Source of the DNA: Aquilaria yunnanensis
Taxonomy: Eukaryota; Streptophyta; Magnoliopsida; Malvales; Thymelaeaceae
NCBI GenBank assembly: GCA_039654915.1
Contig: JBDJPA010000011.1
Location: forward strand, 4,836,001-4,900,000
DNA length: 64,000 bases
Direction of reading: 5' to 3'
Of this stretch, positions 1 to 11,715 are shown in pieces. Positions within the stretch are counted from its first letter, which is position 1. Each line of letters starts with the position of its first letter. The notes beneath the pieces were generated by a model. That model saw nothing but the letters and a program-made list of their open reading frames with translations. It ran no database searches and had not been told where the DNA came from. Position numbers and translations under genes: made by a program.

Positions 1-261
1 TGTCTGAGCTTTATTATCATGTGGAAAAGTATAGGGAACAAAAGAGAAGAAATAAAATATTAAGAAACTTGAGAGGGGGGGTTAAACCATTTACTATGGA
101 AAAAAGCAAAAAAAAAAAGGAAAATGCAAAATGACAAAAATGGCACTCTTCCAATGACTTTGTTCCATCTAGGGCATAATGTTATGTTGAAAAATATAGG
201 GAACAAAAGAAATAGTGTAGATACACCTTTCTGTTTTTTAATACATGAGAGAGACGCCAAG

Positions 262-1189
262 TAGGGGCACCCGAAACTCAAATTGTTTGAACTCATAAAT
301 AATAGACATCTTATGGCCCGAACCTAAACTGAAATGGTCACCTAACCGAAACTGACCCTAACCTGAAAATATTGGCTTTAGAGTCGGGTTTACCTAACAC
401 TCACCGCCAGTTGTGCCACAGCTAGTGTTTCCTTTTCCATTTCATCTCCAATATCGATCCCTTATCTTTTCCATCATCACCTCTGTTAAGAACTAGCCAG
501 AAAACTTGCCACAAACACAAAATAATCCAAAAATCTCAAAATTAGGAAATCAAGAAAGAGAAAAGAAGCTTAACAAAGCACTGAGGTTTTGATCGAGCGA
601 TCACTAGGACAACGGTAAGTGATGTCCTGAAAGACAGCAAGGCGATGATCGAGCCAAGTGAGGGAAGTGAGTGTGATTGCACAAGCAAAGCGAGGGGGTG
701 TTGGAGGGCGATGGCCAAGCAATGAGAGGGAGGTGAGGAGAGTTTGGTGGGAAGGTGAGAAAAGGAAGGTGAGCGCAGGGCAGGGAGGTTGAGGGCAAAG
801 ACAGGGTGAGAAGAAGGAGGCATCGGCAAGGCGAGGGGAAAGACAATAGTGGGAGGGCAGTGCAAGGTGGGGAGGTTAAGGGCAAAGGCAGCGAGGAGGT
901 TGAGGAAGGTTGGGGGATGTTGAGAGTGATGACTGCTGGGGAGTAGGGACAATGAGAAGGTAGGGGTGAGGGATGTTCGGGTTGGGATAATTGGACTGAG
1001 GTTGTGGGCCAAAGGTTTTAGGTTGAATTAGGTTAAATCAAAGTTTGACCCGAGCCAACTCGATTTTTGCTTTTCAAAATTGGTTCAGGTTCAGGTCAAC
1101 CCAAATCTCACTTATTCCAAAAAGCAACCTGACCTTGCATGTTGTATTTTGGGTGAATTTTAGGTTAGGGTTGAAAGCATTCACCCCCA
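262..1189. mobile_element. Non-autonomous hAT-type element with 8-bp target site duplication
   Basis: The element is bounded by the identical 8-mers ACGCCAAG at 254-261 and 1190-1197, the target-duplication length of hAT transposons. Its ends begin TAGGGGCAC on the left and, read inward on the other strand, TGGGGGTGA on the right, a degenerate version of the TAGGGGTG-type terminus common in plant hATs. The subterminal parts (about 310-410 and 1020-1170) are rich in short AACC/GGTT motifs, probable transposase binding sites. The interior at about 540-1010 is strikingly purine-rich on the + strand, with repeated GAGG/AAGG words, so the other strand has long open frames of low complexity. No transposase domain is present. 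The boundaries are directly visible; the hAT class is inferred. Confidence 0.8.
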
Positions 1190-1325
1190 ACGCCAAGGGA
1201 GAGTAGGGAATTGAACTTCAAACCTTTTATAACAACTATTGTAAATTTCAACCACGAGGTCAATGTCACTAGGCTTAATTGAGTGGTATTATTTTTGCGA
1301 AGCAATTTCAAGATTACAACAATAA
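1190..1325 (-). mobile_element. SINE-like, tRNA-derived sequence (tentative)
   Basis: Read on the minus strand this stretch holds a sequence resembling an internal RNA polymerase III B box, GTTCAATTCCC. It is preceded by an A-box-like stretch around AAGCCTAGTGACATTG and followed by a pyrimidine-rich tail, CCCTACTCTCCC. That order fits plant SINEs. The hAT at 262-1189 lies inside or immediately beside the tail, because the tail appears to continue left of the hAT at about 240-261. No SINE target duplication was identified, so the ends are approximate. Confidence 0.35.
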
Positions 1326-2767
1326 AAAACAAATGCTATGTACTAATTACAGAAAAAACCCATCAGATTTTGTTTAAAATACAATTTGTCTGCCTTTTTT
1401 TTTTACAACCCTACAATTTACCCACATAAGTAACGGAAAAACTATTGTGCTAGTTATTGTTCAGTGATTGTCAAAGTGTAGGTATAAAATTTCAATTTTT
1501 AGGAAGGCAAGAACCAGATATTCTATAGTAGAATTTGAATAGTTAATATGAGAAAATTTTTAAAAAGAAAATGTATAAAACCAGGGGTCAAACTATAAGC
1601 TTCTCGAATAGAAGGGTACAACCAGTAGTTTTGTCCAAACCTTTATATGGTGTTTGTAATTATAGTCTTCATGTGTACTTGAACCACTGCTTCTAATACG
1701 TTTTGCCATGTGAATGAAAATTTACGTGATTACTTGAATAGTTTATTATTTTCTTAATTACAAGTTTAATTCATTTTGAAAAGTGTCAAAATGTCACATA
1801 GAATGACATAACTTGAACCAGAACAATTCTAATAGATCAAAAACCTAGGTAGGTAAAATGGTTTGAGAAGAGAATATCCAAATTATTAACGAACCAACCC
1901 CAAACTGTTTCTACTATACTCGTCTTGATACTTTTTGCCACCTCCTCCATCTTTCTTTACCATTTATGGTCAAATTTGGATTTTGATCTGGATTTGGTTG
2001 GTTCTCTTTTAATGTTTTTGTTACTTAATTGACCTTATCCGATATCATCTATCGGATTTATAGTCAATGTAATCTTATTCAAATCCTGGTGTTTAAAAGT
2101 GATTCAAGATTCTTACAGGATAGATTTTCAGTTTGAGGTAAGTTTTTTTGTGGGTTCACCAGAATCTTGGCTCTATTAAGGAGTCATGACGCTTGACAAT
2201 AGATATAAAGTCAATTGCATAGAATAAAAATAGTCTTTGTTTTTTCAGGTTTTAAATAATTTTTTATTTTTATAGTTAATTTTGTTCAAGCCTCTAATGT
2301 CTTCAGCTCTAGCATTACTTAGTTATTATTAACTTGATCTGAGCTTTGTTATGGTTATTTATGAGTTTTGTACTCTAAATTTATTCTAATTTACTTGGGA
2401 TGTTCTACTATATCCAGTTCTTTTTCCTTCATTAGGTGTTGAAGAAATGAGTAGCATTTTTGTGGCCAATTTAGTGTTTTTGTTGTTCCTTTAGAGTTTT
2501 ATGTCATTATTGATTTATAAAATGTTGTTTAGCTCACTTTTAATTAGAATGAAATATCTTTTGTCAAGAGGGAAAAAAAAATAGATGAGAATATCCAACA
2601 AATGCAAAGTTGTTTAACAGGTGGATTAAAGTTCAAGTTGAGGAAAATGGATTGAAAATCTGACCCAGATAATTCAATAAAAAAACCGAAAGAGAAAAAT
2701 AGCAATAACAACTAATTGTGCGTACAAGCTTTGGATGAACATTGATAAAGGTTCTCCCTAAATAATA
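1326..2767. other. AT-rich intergenic sequence, nothing recognised
   Basis: No gene, RNA or repeat boundary was recognised here. The sequence is AT-rich with many stop codons in all frames and several short poly-T and poly-A runs. Confidence 0.5.
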
Positions 2768-3058
2768 CTACCTCCGTCCCATTTTAGTTAAAACATTTGT
2801 TTAGGCACGGAGATTAAGATGTATGTAATTTATGTTATTTTTTATGAAGTAAAAGTTTAAATAATGATTAAAAAAGAAAAGATTCTTTTTTGGGTTTTGT
2901 GCAGTAAGAGATTGAGTGGAGATTAAAAAAAGAGTCTTTATTGGGTTTCATGTAAAAGGATTATTTAATTGTATAAACTTTTCCAAAAGAGGAAACGTTT
3001 CAACCTTTTGGGACTTCCCAAAAAGGAATACATTTCAAGTAAATTGGGACGGAGAGAG
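2768..3058. mobile_element. Stowaway (Tc1/mariner) MITE
   Basis: This 291-bp element has inverted ends CTACCTCCGTCCC on the left and GGGACGGAGAGAG on the right, matching the conserved CTCCCTCCGTCCC terminus of plant Stowaway MITEs. TA dinucleotides flank both ends (2766-2767 and 3059-3060), the expected target duplication for this superfamily. The interior is AT-rich and non-coding. Confidence 0.85.
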
Positions 3059-3060
3059 TA

Positions 3061-3803
3061 TTTTTCAAAACTCTAACACTAATATTAAATGAGACTAAAG
3101 TAGCGTGATTTCCTATGAAAATTTGGAAGTTTGTATCCGATGAAAGAGTAGAAAGGTGAAGCTGATGACGCTTATGTTGAGAAATTTTAAAACATTGTTG
3201 TCTTGTTAAATGAAAAAGATTAATACTTCAACCATTTACGAAAGACAACCATTACTTTCTATTTTCTATAATCCATTTAAAGGATAATTTGTGAATAAAA
3301 ATGGAAAGCAAATCACAAGAGGTAGTGAATACAAGATGGATTGCTTGGGTTGAATACAATATTTTTGTTAATTTTTAGTTCAAAAATAGCCAAAAGTGGG
3401 TTAAATATTGTGGAAAAGTAAAATTTTGGAGGCTAGACAAAATTATGTCAAAAGGCTCATTTGAGAGGTAATGTTGGGATTAGAGCCTCCATTTAGGGGT
3501 AGTTTTGGGTTTAATTGACTAATATTTGAGGTGACATTCAATTAGGTTATCAATTGAATCTTGAATTTCAGTTATGTTCTCACTTTCCTTATATAACAGG
3601 CATGAGTCATTTTTTTATTTATAATTTTCTTTAAATGTACTTTCCTTAGTATCTAATGTTAATGAATGTTCTTCTTTGTAATTATGTTACTAAAAAAAAA
3701 TTGTATGGGCCTGGCTTATGTGTGAGCCAAAACACACAAGCAACCTATATCAATTCTGTCCATTTCAAATAAAACCTCTGTTTTCGGAGGTGTGGCTAGC
3801 ATG
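3061..3803. other. Intergenic sequence, nothing recognised
   Basis: AT-rich non-coding DNA between the Stowaway MITE and the target duplication of the hAT element. No gene or repeat was recognised. Confidence 0.5.
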
Positions 3804-3811
3804 TTGGTACG

Positions 3812-6800
3812 TAAGGGTGAGCATCTATTCGGGTTTAACCGAAAAAGCCAAAAAACCAAATTCGTTCGATTTTTCGGTTAGCACAATTCGGTTATCGATT
3901 AGGTTTCAATTATAACCGAATTTTTAATTCGGTATTCGGTTCGGTGTCTGGCTAAAGAAATGAAAAAATCGGTGACCGAAATAACCAATTATGTATGGGG
4001 GGAAATAAGCCTTGCCTTGGGCTTATTACATACCCATAGTCATTTAGCCCAAATCTGCTACACAGGCCCACAGACTTTGTCACCTTGCCTATTAGCTATT
4101 ACTTACGCAAATTCAAAATCAGAAGAATCAGAACCTAGCTTTGTAAGTCATTCAATCGAAAAATCTGCATCACTGCCATATTTGTCATCTGGCCGTCTGG
4201 GGGCCTGGGGCTGGGGCTATCAATCGCTGAGGGAGGCTCCGACTTGCGGTCTGTGTCGTTTGGGGCTATCAATCGACAATTGCTGATTCGCTGAAGCTCT
4301 GACGGTCCGACCTGTGTGTGCAATTGTAAGGGAACGGCGGTGACGGGGCGTTGGCGGCTGCCGGCTGGTGCTTCGTCTACTTTCTATCTAAGATTCGAGA
4401 AGGCGAAAGAGGCAGGTAGTGACGCACGGTGGGCAACCGGCTGGGGGGCTGATGTTTCGTTTCCTACAGACTACAGAAGCAATTGATAACTGAGAGCGAG
4501 GGACGTTTTTTCAGTTTCCAGCACCGGTGGTCACCTAATTGTTCGAGTGAGAGCTAAGTTCAGTGACCCTCATGTTAGATTCGGTGAGGAAAATAGCAGA
4601 GCAATTGGCGATGGAAGAAGATGATGTAAGTTCTATAATTTTCAAAAATAAATTTTTTCCCTGCTAAAATTCAAACGTCCGATTGATTGCTTTGGTGCTA
4701 TTACTCTGCAGCTCTTCTACATATTTTTAAGTAATGCATTATGGTTTTTTATTTTGTCTGAATTTTTTCTTGTCATTTGGTTCGTCTAATGGATTATGTT
4801 TTTTTATTTTGTCTAAAATTTTTTCTCGTTTGGTCTGTCTGATTTTTTTGCTTCAATTCAGCTTCTAATTTGGGAAGGTTTTACGCCAGAGAGCTACTGT
4901 GTCTCAACATTCTGATTGTATATTTTTTTGACCTAGATAAAAATTTTTGTTCAAGTGAATAGTAGGCATTTGATGCATTAGTGTAGTTGGAGTTAACGCA
5001 TTAATTTTCTTTGTTTTTTTGAACAATTCTAACATAGTTTCGACTAAAGATAAAAGTTAACAGTATCCTAAACTTCAATGATTTATACAAATAGAAAATA
5101 GGAGACTTAAAGGAAAACAAAGTTACAGAGCATTTGGCAGCTTTTGGTCTATTACCATTATATGTGAACCAAAAATACATGTATCCAATGCATTAGTTAG
5201 CTTAAAGTCACTGTGTGTGTAGTAGGTTTCTAGTAAAATATGGCTATATGCTGCTTATATATATATTGGGGCTAACTTTGTATTATTTCTGCTCTAGTTA
5301 AATTGTAAATTATATGTATGTAGTCACCAATAAAATCTTATCTAGGGCCGTTCAATTAATATATGTTCTAATAGTAATGCAAATTTAGTCTTTCTCACAC
5401 TATTTTCATTCCTGATTTAGTTGGACTCTCAAGGACAAACTAATGGGAGTGGCTTGCCTCAAGGCCCTCAACTTATTGTGGGGGATGACGAATCAATCCC
5501 TTCCCAAAGAGAAGCAACAACAAGAGCTCCTTCATCAAGTTCTAAAACTGTGAACTCAGCAACCAAAGAAAAAGAAAGACAATGGCACCGAGGTCTACTG
5601 TGTGGCTTCACTTTGAGAAGGTAATAAATGAAAAAATGGGAGCATAAAGCTAAATGTAAGTACTGTGAAAGGTTGTTAGCTGGCCATCCAAAGGATAATG
5701 GCACTAGTTCCCTTAGAAGTCATTACAATTCTTGTCTTGCACGTCTTGCACTAGAATCTAAGCAAAGTGAATTGGTTTTTACTAATGGAAATGAAGAAGG
5801 GGATAAAGGACTAGGATGTTGGAAGTTTGATTAGGAATCGATAAGAAAAGCACTTACTTTCATGATTATTGTTGATGAATTGTCTTTCAAGTTTGTTGAA
5901 AATGAAGGATTTAGGCACCTCATGTCTATTGCTTGTTCTAGATTTCAGGTTCCCTCACGACATACAGTTGCTAGAGATTGCTTTGAACAATATTCAATTG
6001 AGAGGAAACAACTGAAATAATATTTTAAGAGTACATGCCAATGTGTTTGCCTCACCACCGATACATGGACTTCTTTACAAAAAGTCAATTACATGTGTCT
6101 CACTGCTCATTTCATAGATGAAAAATGGAAACTGCATAAGAAGATTTTGAACTTCTGGCCAATTACTAGTCATAGAGGTGAGATCATTGGTAGGGCAATA
6201 GAGAATTGTCTTCTTGACTGGGGTATTGATAAGGTGTTCACAATTACAGTTGATATGTGGCAGTTGATTTCTTAAGAAAAAAAATCAGCAATTGGGGAAC
6301 AGGTGTTGTTGGTTGTAACTACTTGCATATGAGATATATTGTGCATATCATCAATCTTGTTGTTGTTGATGGATTAAAAGAGATGCATGATTCGATTGCT
6401 CGTGTTAGAACTGCTGTTAAATTTGTAAAGCAATTTCCAGCTAGATATGCTAATTTCAAGAAATGTGTTGAGAGGGAGAAGATTGAGAGTAAGGCTTTGT
6501 TGTGCTTAGATGTTAGCACTAGGTGGAATTCCACCTATTTAATGCTGAATGCTGCCCAGAAATTTGAGAAAGCCTTTGAAACATATGCTAGCAATGATCC
6601 TCATTTTGAGTTTGAATTAAAAGAGTTGATTAGTGAAATACTTAAATCTGATTATTAGGAAAATGTGAGAAGACTAGTCACCTTTCTTGAGAACTTTTAT
6701 GAGCTCATTTGTAGGATTTCAGGTTCTTTGTATGTTACATCTAATACCTTTTTCCATGAGATTTTTGAAGTGGATGGTTTTCTGCAAGAGTGGGGAAATA

Positions 6801-8235
6801 GTGATGACTTTGAATTTGCCGTTATGGCTACGAAGATGAAAAAGAAATATGAAAAATATTGGGGTAATATTGAGAAGATGAATATGTTGATCTACATTGC
6901 AGTGATTCTTGATCCACGACACAAGCTGAAGTATGTTGAGTTTGCTTTAAGTGAGATGTATGGGTTAAGTTAGCACAAAAGGCCAAAGATGCTTTGAATG
7001 AGATGTTTAGTTGGCATGAGAAAATGTTGCAGCCACGTTATGGTGAGTCAAGTGGACTTAATCAGGCTTCATCCAACCCAGAATCTGAAATTCAAAAGAG
7101 AAAAGGCCAAATTTCAAAAGAAATGAAAAAAAGGTTTAGATCACTAGTTGGGAATGATGAAAACAAATCTGATTTGATTAAGTATTTAAATGAGGAGTGT
7201 GAGCGCGATGAGGATGGCTTAGATGTCTTACAGTGGTGGAAAATGAATAGTGGGCGTTTTCCTGTTCTTAGTCAGATGGCCTGTGATGTCCTAGCTGTTC
7301 CCATCTCCACAGTTGCCTCTGAGTCTGCATTTAGCACTGGAGGAAGGGTTCTTGATGCCTTTAGGAGTTCATTGACTCCTAAGATGGTACAAGCTCTCAT
7401 ATGTTGTCAAGATTGGCTTAGAAGATCAATGAACCTTGTTGGCATGGAAGAAGACCTGGAAGAGATAGAAAAACTGGAAGCAGGTAGTATTGTATATATT
7501 TAGTAGTCTAATATATGTTTTTTTTTTCTATAATATGCTTATGAATTATGATTCTTCTTATGTTTTTATATTTAATTTTTCTCAGATTTGTCGAAAGTGA
7601 CAATGGGTAATTCGATCTTAGATATTTGAAGAATAGGTTTGGGCCGTTTGGCTAGTTGGTTCAGGTAAGTATGTTCCCTAATTGTTAGTTACCTTATTTA
7701 TAAATTTGGGAAATAGTTCATTTACTTTAATTTTATTGAAGCAAATCATCATACTCTTAAGTTGTTTTTTGGTAGGCATACGCATATGGTGATATGGCTG
7801 ACATTTTGTGACGAAGCACCTAGTGGTATTATGTCACTTGTTTGGTTGTGGCGAAACACTTGTGTTGTGTAACTTGTGTTTATAAATCTATGATCCTTTG
7901 TGTTGTGTTTTTGGAAGTTTGAAACTTAAGTGTGAAATGTGTTTTATTTATGTTATCATTCAAACAAGTTATGTTTTGTTGTATCTTGCTAAATGAACCA
8001 TGGACAGTTTATGTTGTGCGCCGTTGATTAAATAAATGTGTTGTTGGTTTTATATTCAGTGTACAGCAGGTTGGAGAAATGTTATTAAGAAATTGATTAT
8101 TTCAGTTATTTAACCGAAAAACCAAATTTAAATTCAGTTTCGGTTATTTCGGTTACCAGCTTCTACAATCAAAAACCGAATAATTTCGGTACTTCGGTTT
8201 CGGTTTTGACCGAAATACCTGAATGATCAGTCCTA
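3812..8235 (+). mobile_element. hAT transposon, full length, transposase defective
   Basis: This 4424-bp element is flanked by perfect 8-bp direct repeats TTGGTACG (3804-3811 and 8236-8243). Its ends are imperfect inverted repeats, TAAGGGTGAGCAT on the left and TAGGACTGATCAT on the right read inward. Both subterminal regions (about 3825-3965 and 8100-8220) carry many copies of TTCGGTT and AACCGAA, expected for transposase binding. The inside holds one transposase gene in the same direction (4572-7503). A perfect TSD implies a fairly recent insertion, yet the transposase is broken. It was therefore either moved in trans by an intact relative or decayed after landing. Confidence 0.92.
4572..7503 (+). 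pseudogene. hAT transposase (BED zinc finger, RNase H-like core, hAT dimerisation domain), disrupted
   Basis: A short first exon (4572-4625, ending DDL across the junction) splices at GTAAG to an exon starting at 5421. The order is: Ser/Thr-rich N-terminus; BED zinc finger around 5600-5740 (CKYC then H and C, HYNSC); a hAT core with TTDTWTS, a first catalytic-type Asp in FTITVD (about 6235-6255), LDVSTRWNSTY, and LDPRHKL; and the C-terminal dimerisation domain (7200-7430), with FPVLSQMACDVLAVPIST followed by ASESAFSTGGR including the conserved Glu. Lesions: frame changes within the BED finger; in-frame stops near 5832, 6018, 6656 and 6971; a frameshift and small deletion just after FTITVD; and the conserved Cys of the CxxH motif replaced by Tyr (RYIVH). 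No active protein can be made from this copy. Confidence 0.9.
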
Positions 8236-8254
8236 TTGGTACGCAATTAAAGGG

Positions 8255-8460
8255 ATGGAATTTAACTCTCATGCAACAGTTTTACCACTTTTCTGCTTCT
8301 TTTTTTTTTTTTTTTGCCTTTTGATTGGAACATGTCTTCCATTTTCTTTACCATCTTTGTTTCCGTTTTTCACAATTTTTTTTTTGTTTTCTTTGCTAGT
8401 TTTTTTTTTGTTTTTTGCAATTTTTTTAAATTTTCCTTACATCTTCATTTTTTTCAAGCA
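8255..8460. repeat. Poly-T-rich low-complexity stretch
   Basis: Successive T-runs of up to 17 bases give an apparently open frame of Phe/Leu. This is compositional and carries no protein signature. Confidence 0.6.
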
Positions 8461-9420
8461 AGAGTTGATAAAAAAACAAACATATATGGATAGAGAATAA
8501 ATAACTACTAACAAAAGAACAAACAACTAGTTTATTAAAAAAAACAAGCAGAATTTGATAAAAGAACAAACAATTGCTAATAAATAATAAATAACCACTA
8601 ATAAAAAAAATGATAGCTAATTTATCTAAAAAATAAGTATAAATTGATTAAAAAAAAGAAACAACTATTTATAAAAGAACAAATTGCTAATAAAAGAATG
8701 GACAACTAGTTTATCTAAAGATCAAGCAAAAATTGATAAAAGAACAAATAGCTGCTAGTAAAAAAACAAACAACTACAGATAAAAGAATAAATAACTGGT
8801 AATAAAACAAGCAGACAACTAATGTATTTAAAGAATAATCATGAATTAATAAAAAAATAAATAACTACTAATAAAAGAACAAACATCTAATTATCTAAAG
8901 AACAAGAAAAAATTGATAAAAAAAAACAACTGATAATTAAAAAAAAATAAGTACTAATAAAGGAACAGACAGCTAATTTATTTAAAGAACAAGTAAGAAT
9001 TAATAAAAGAAAATACAATTACTAGGAAAATAATAAACAATTACTTATAAAATAACAAACAACTACTGATAAAAAAAATAAATAACTGCTAATAAAAGAA
9101 CATATAGTATCTAAAGAAAAATAGGAATTGATAAAAAAAATAAATAGCTACTTGTAAAAGAAAAAATACTAATTATAAAATAATAAATAACTACTAATAA
9201 AAGAACAAATAGTAATTTATCTAAAGAATAAGTGTAAATTGATAAAAGAACAAATAAATATTGATAAAAAAATAAATAAATATTAAAAAAGAACATACAA
9301 CTAGTTTACCATAAAAACAAGCAGGAATTTATAAAATAAAAAAAAATTATTGATAAAAGAATAAACAGTCACTAATAAAAAAAAATAGAAACTGATAAAA
9401 AATGAATAAGATATCAACTT
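8460..9420. repeat. Degenerate A-rich tandem repeat, about 22-bp subunits in about 88-90-bp higher-order units
   Basis: Variants of the words GATAAAAGAACAAACAACT, GCTAATAAAAGAAC and CTAGTTTATCTAAAGAACAA recur in fixed order. The landmark TTTATCTAAA or its variants occurs near 8531, 8621, 8711, 8823, 8890, 8977, 9105, 9215 and 9305, which gives a mean spacing close to four subunits of about 22 bp. The + strand is extremely poor in G. No open frame with protein character is present. Confidence 0.7.
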
Positions 9421-10242
9421 TTTAGTGTTGGCTGTTTGATTTTTTTTTTTTTAAACTTTCTTGTTTTATGTTTCAGATCACTTTTTAGAACATATTGGAA
9501 AGAAGAACAAACAAGAGCAAAGAATAAAATAAAAAAAATCTGAATAAAATCAAGCAATGAAATTATAAAAAAATTCTAAATCAAAGAAAATAGTTAAAAT
9601 CAGAGTGAAAACTAAAATGAAAATGAATAATTGAAATCAGAGTAAACTAATGAAACAAGAGAATACATAATTAGATATAAGCAGTAGGAAAAAATAGTGT
9701 AAGAAAAAGAAACAGAGATTTTTTTTATTCATTTAACAAAAAGTGGAAAAAAAAAATAGAAAAATGCCAAAAGGGTTGTTGCTTGAAAAAAAAAATAGTA
9801 CAAGAGAAAATAAAAAACAAAAAGGCAAAAGTTTAAAAAAATAAAAAAGAAATGTTGTAAGATTTTAGTAGATCAATGATGTAATTAACTGATTTGTAAA
9901 AATTTGGTGCCAAATTGTCAATCTCTATATTGTAAGAGGATGACTTATGACATAAGCCAAGCTTACATAAAACTTACTATTATGTTATTTTATAAAGAGC
10001 AATATTTCTTAGTTTTTTTAGAAAAAATAAAAGGTGGAAGTAACACATATTTTGAACATACTCACAATTTATTACCAGGTATAAGCTAAGAATGAGGGAA
10101 CAAGGGATTCATTTAAAAGGAATCTCAAACTCTATTCCTCAAAGTAACTTTAATTATATGCAACTTGTCACTTTGATAAAACTTTCATAGACAACATTTC
10201 AAGTGCAATATTTCCTTACTTGCATGAAACAATAAATAACCA
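9421..10242. other. A-rich intergenic sequence
   Basis: Low-complexity A-rich DNA continues from the repeat array, and no gene was recognised. It ends at the LINE target duplication. Confidence 0.5.
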
Positions 10243-10256
10243 ACCTTTGTTATTCT

Positions 10257-11701
10257 TTTTTTTTTTTTTATGCACAGAAGCAAGAAAGAGCAAAAAGAAA
10301 CTAAGGAACAAAAGAAGCAATGGAATCATGTGTTGAAGCAACATGCTAGCAAGGAACGACGACTAGAGCACAATGAGACATATTCTTTAGATCAAAGATA
10401 ATAGAGCGGACTAAGTGAGAAGAATCGTCAACATTGTCTTATCGTAACCGAGTTAAGGCTTGTGAACAGTCAGTCAATATAGTAATAGTTGATAAACCAA
10501 ACCTAGATGTAGAAGAAGTGGCCCCCCTGGATAACCCTTAATTCAGCCTCAAGAGCAGACAAACAATGGGAAGGAGTGTGCCACCTGTAAGAATTGGAAG
10601 GGAATTAAGACCCATCCAAAGCCAAGCTGTAGCACCCCAACCACAAGAAGGCCATGCCCCATCAACTAAGAAGAGCTTAGGGCTATTCATAAGAGGAAGT
10701 GCTTTATTGACACCCTAAACTTGGACAGAGCCTTGGGCTAAGCAATAAAACAGAAAAGATTCCTTAAAATAAAAAGGAGGAGTACAGCAGCTTGATGAGA
10801 TCATCCCATCTAGTCCTTAGGGATTTAACATTAAAAGGCAATGCTTGGAAGAAAAATTCATTCCTACCAAGCCGGATTATCCATAAAGAAGAAATCATAA
10901 AAAACCAACCAATCTAACTTCCATTTCACCTTAGAAGCCAAAAGATCCAAAAGCCAAAGTGGGAACAAGGGAGTAATATTAGCATTAGTATGACAGGGAT
11001 TAGTGCAGAAGTTAGCTCAAATCCAGGCTGAGTTTGAGCGACCCCAGAAAATATGTAGAAGAGATTCAACCTGATTATCACACTTACAACAAATAGGGCT
11101 AATATTGTAACCATGATCAGCAAGAGTGGAGGCTAAAGGTAGGGCATTCATGAGGCATTTCCATAAATAAAAAAAAAAAACTCTGGGGAGAATGGGCTTC
11201 CCAAAAGTTTCCTTAAGACTTGGGAAAATTTGGCATTTTAAAAAAGTCTGTAGGAACTATAAATAAGGTTGAGAGATAAGGAAGGATTATTGGTTACTTG
11301 AATGGCATAATCCTTCTTGACCGAGTAATGGCCGTTTGAGATAGTAGTCCATCTAACATAATCTTGACCATTATCAACTAAAGGAATTCGTAAAGAAATA
11401 TAAGGGTAGCTATCTGTTTGGGGAAAAGCGTAGAAATAAAAATACTATCCCAAGACCTTCTGAAAGTCGAGAGAAGGTCGCTTACTCATAGATATTTTGA
11501 GAACACAAACCCTAGACAAAGATAGCAAAAAAGCTCCTGATAGAATCTTGGTAACCACTGATCATACCAATCTTAAATGGTTTTTCCATCTCTAATAGAC
11601 CATCTTTGATTTTTAGCAAGAAGCTTTCTTCCATGTAACCGCCCTTTCCAAATCAGGGAGGTATTATTAGAGCTTGTGACCGTCCAAATAGACTGTGAGC
11701 C
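10257..11701 (-). mobile_element. 5'-truncated L1-type LINE (zf-RVT and RNase H region)
   Basis: The insertion is flanked by the 14-bp direct repeat ACCTTTGTTATTCT at 10243-10256 and 11702-11715. It begins on the + strand with poly-T (10257-10269), the poly-A tail of a minus-strand LINE. Reading leftward on the minus strand, the segment encodes a zinc-binding reverse-transcriptase-associated domain (ICCKCDNQVESLLHIFW near 11035-11105, with its Cys and His ligands). This is followed near 10600-10690 by an RNase H-like start (LVDGAWPSCGWGATAW). The endonuclease and most of the reverse transcriptase are missing, as expected for target-primed reverse transcription that stopped early. Several frame breaks make it inactive. 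Confidence 0.88.
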
Positions 11702-11715
11702 ACCTTTGTTATTCT

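Noticed and set aside
542..1012. 156-codon minus-strand frame and an overlapping 93-codon frame
   Set aside because: Low complexity (Leu, Pro, Ser, His) caused by the purine-rich strand inside the hAT element; no domain and no gene signals.
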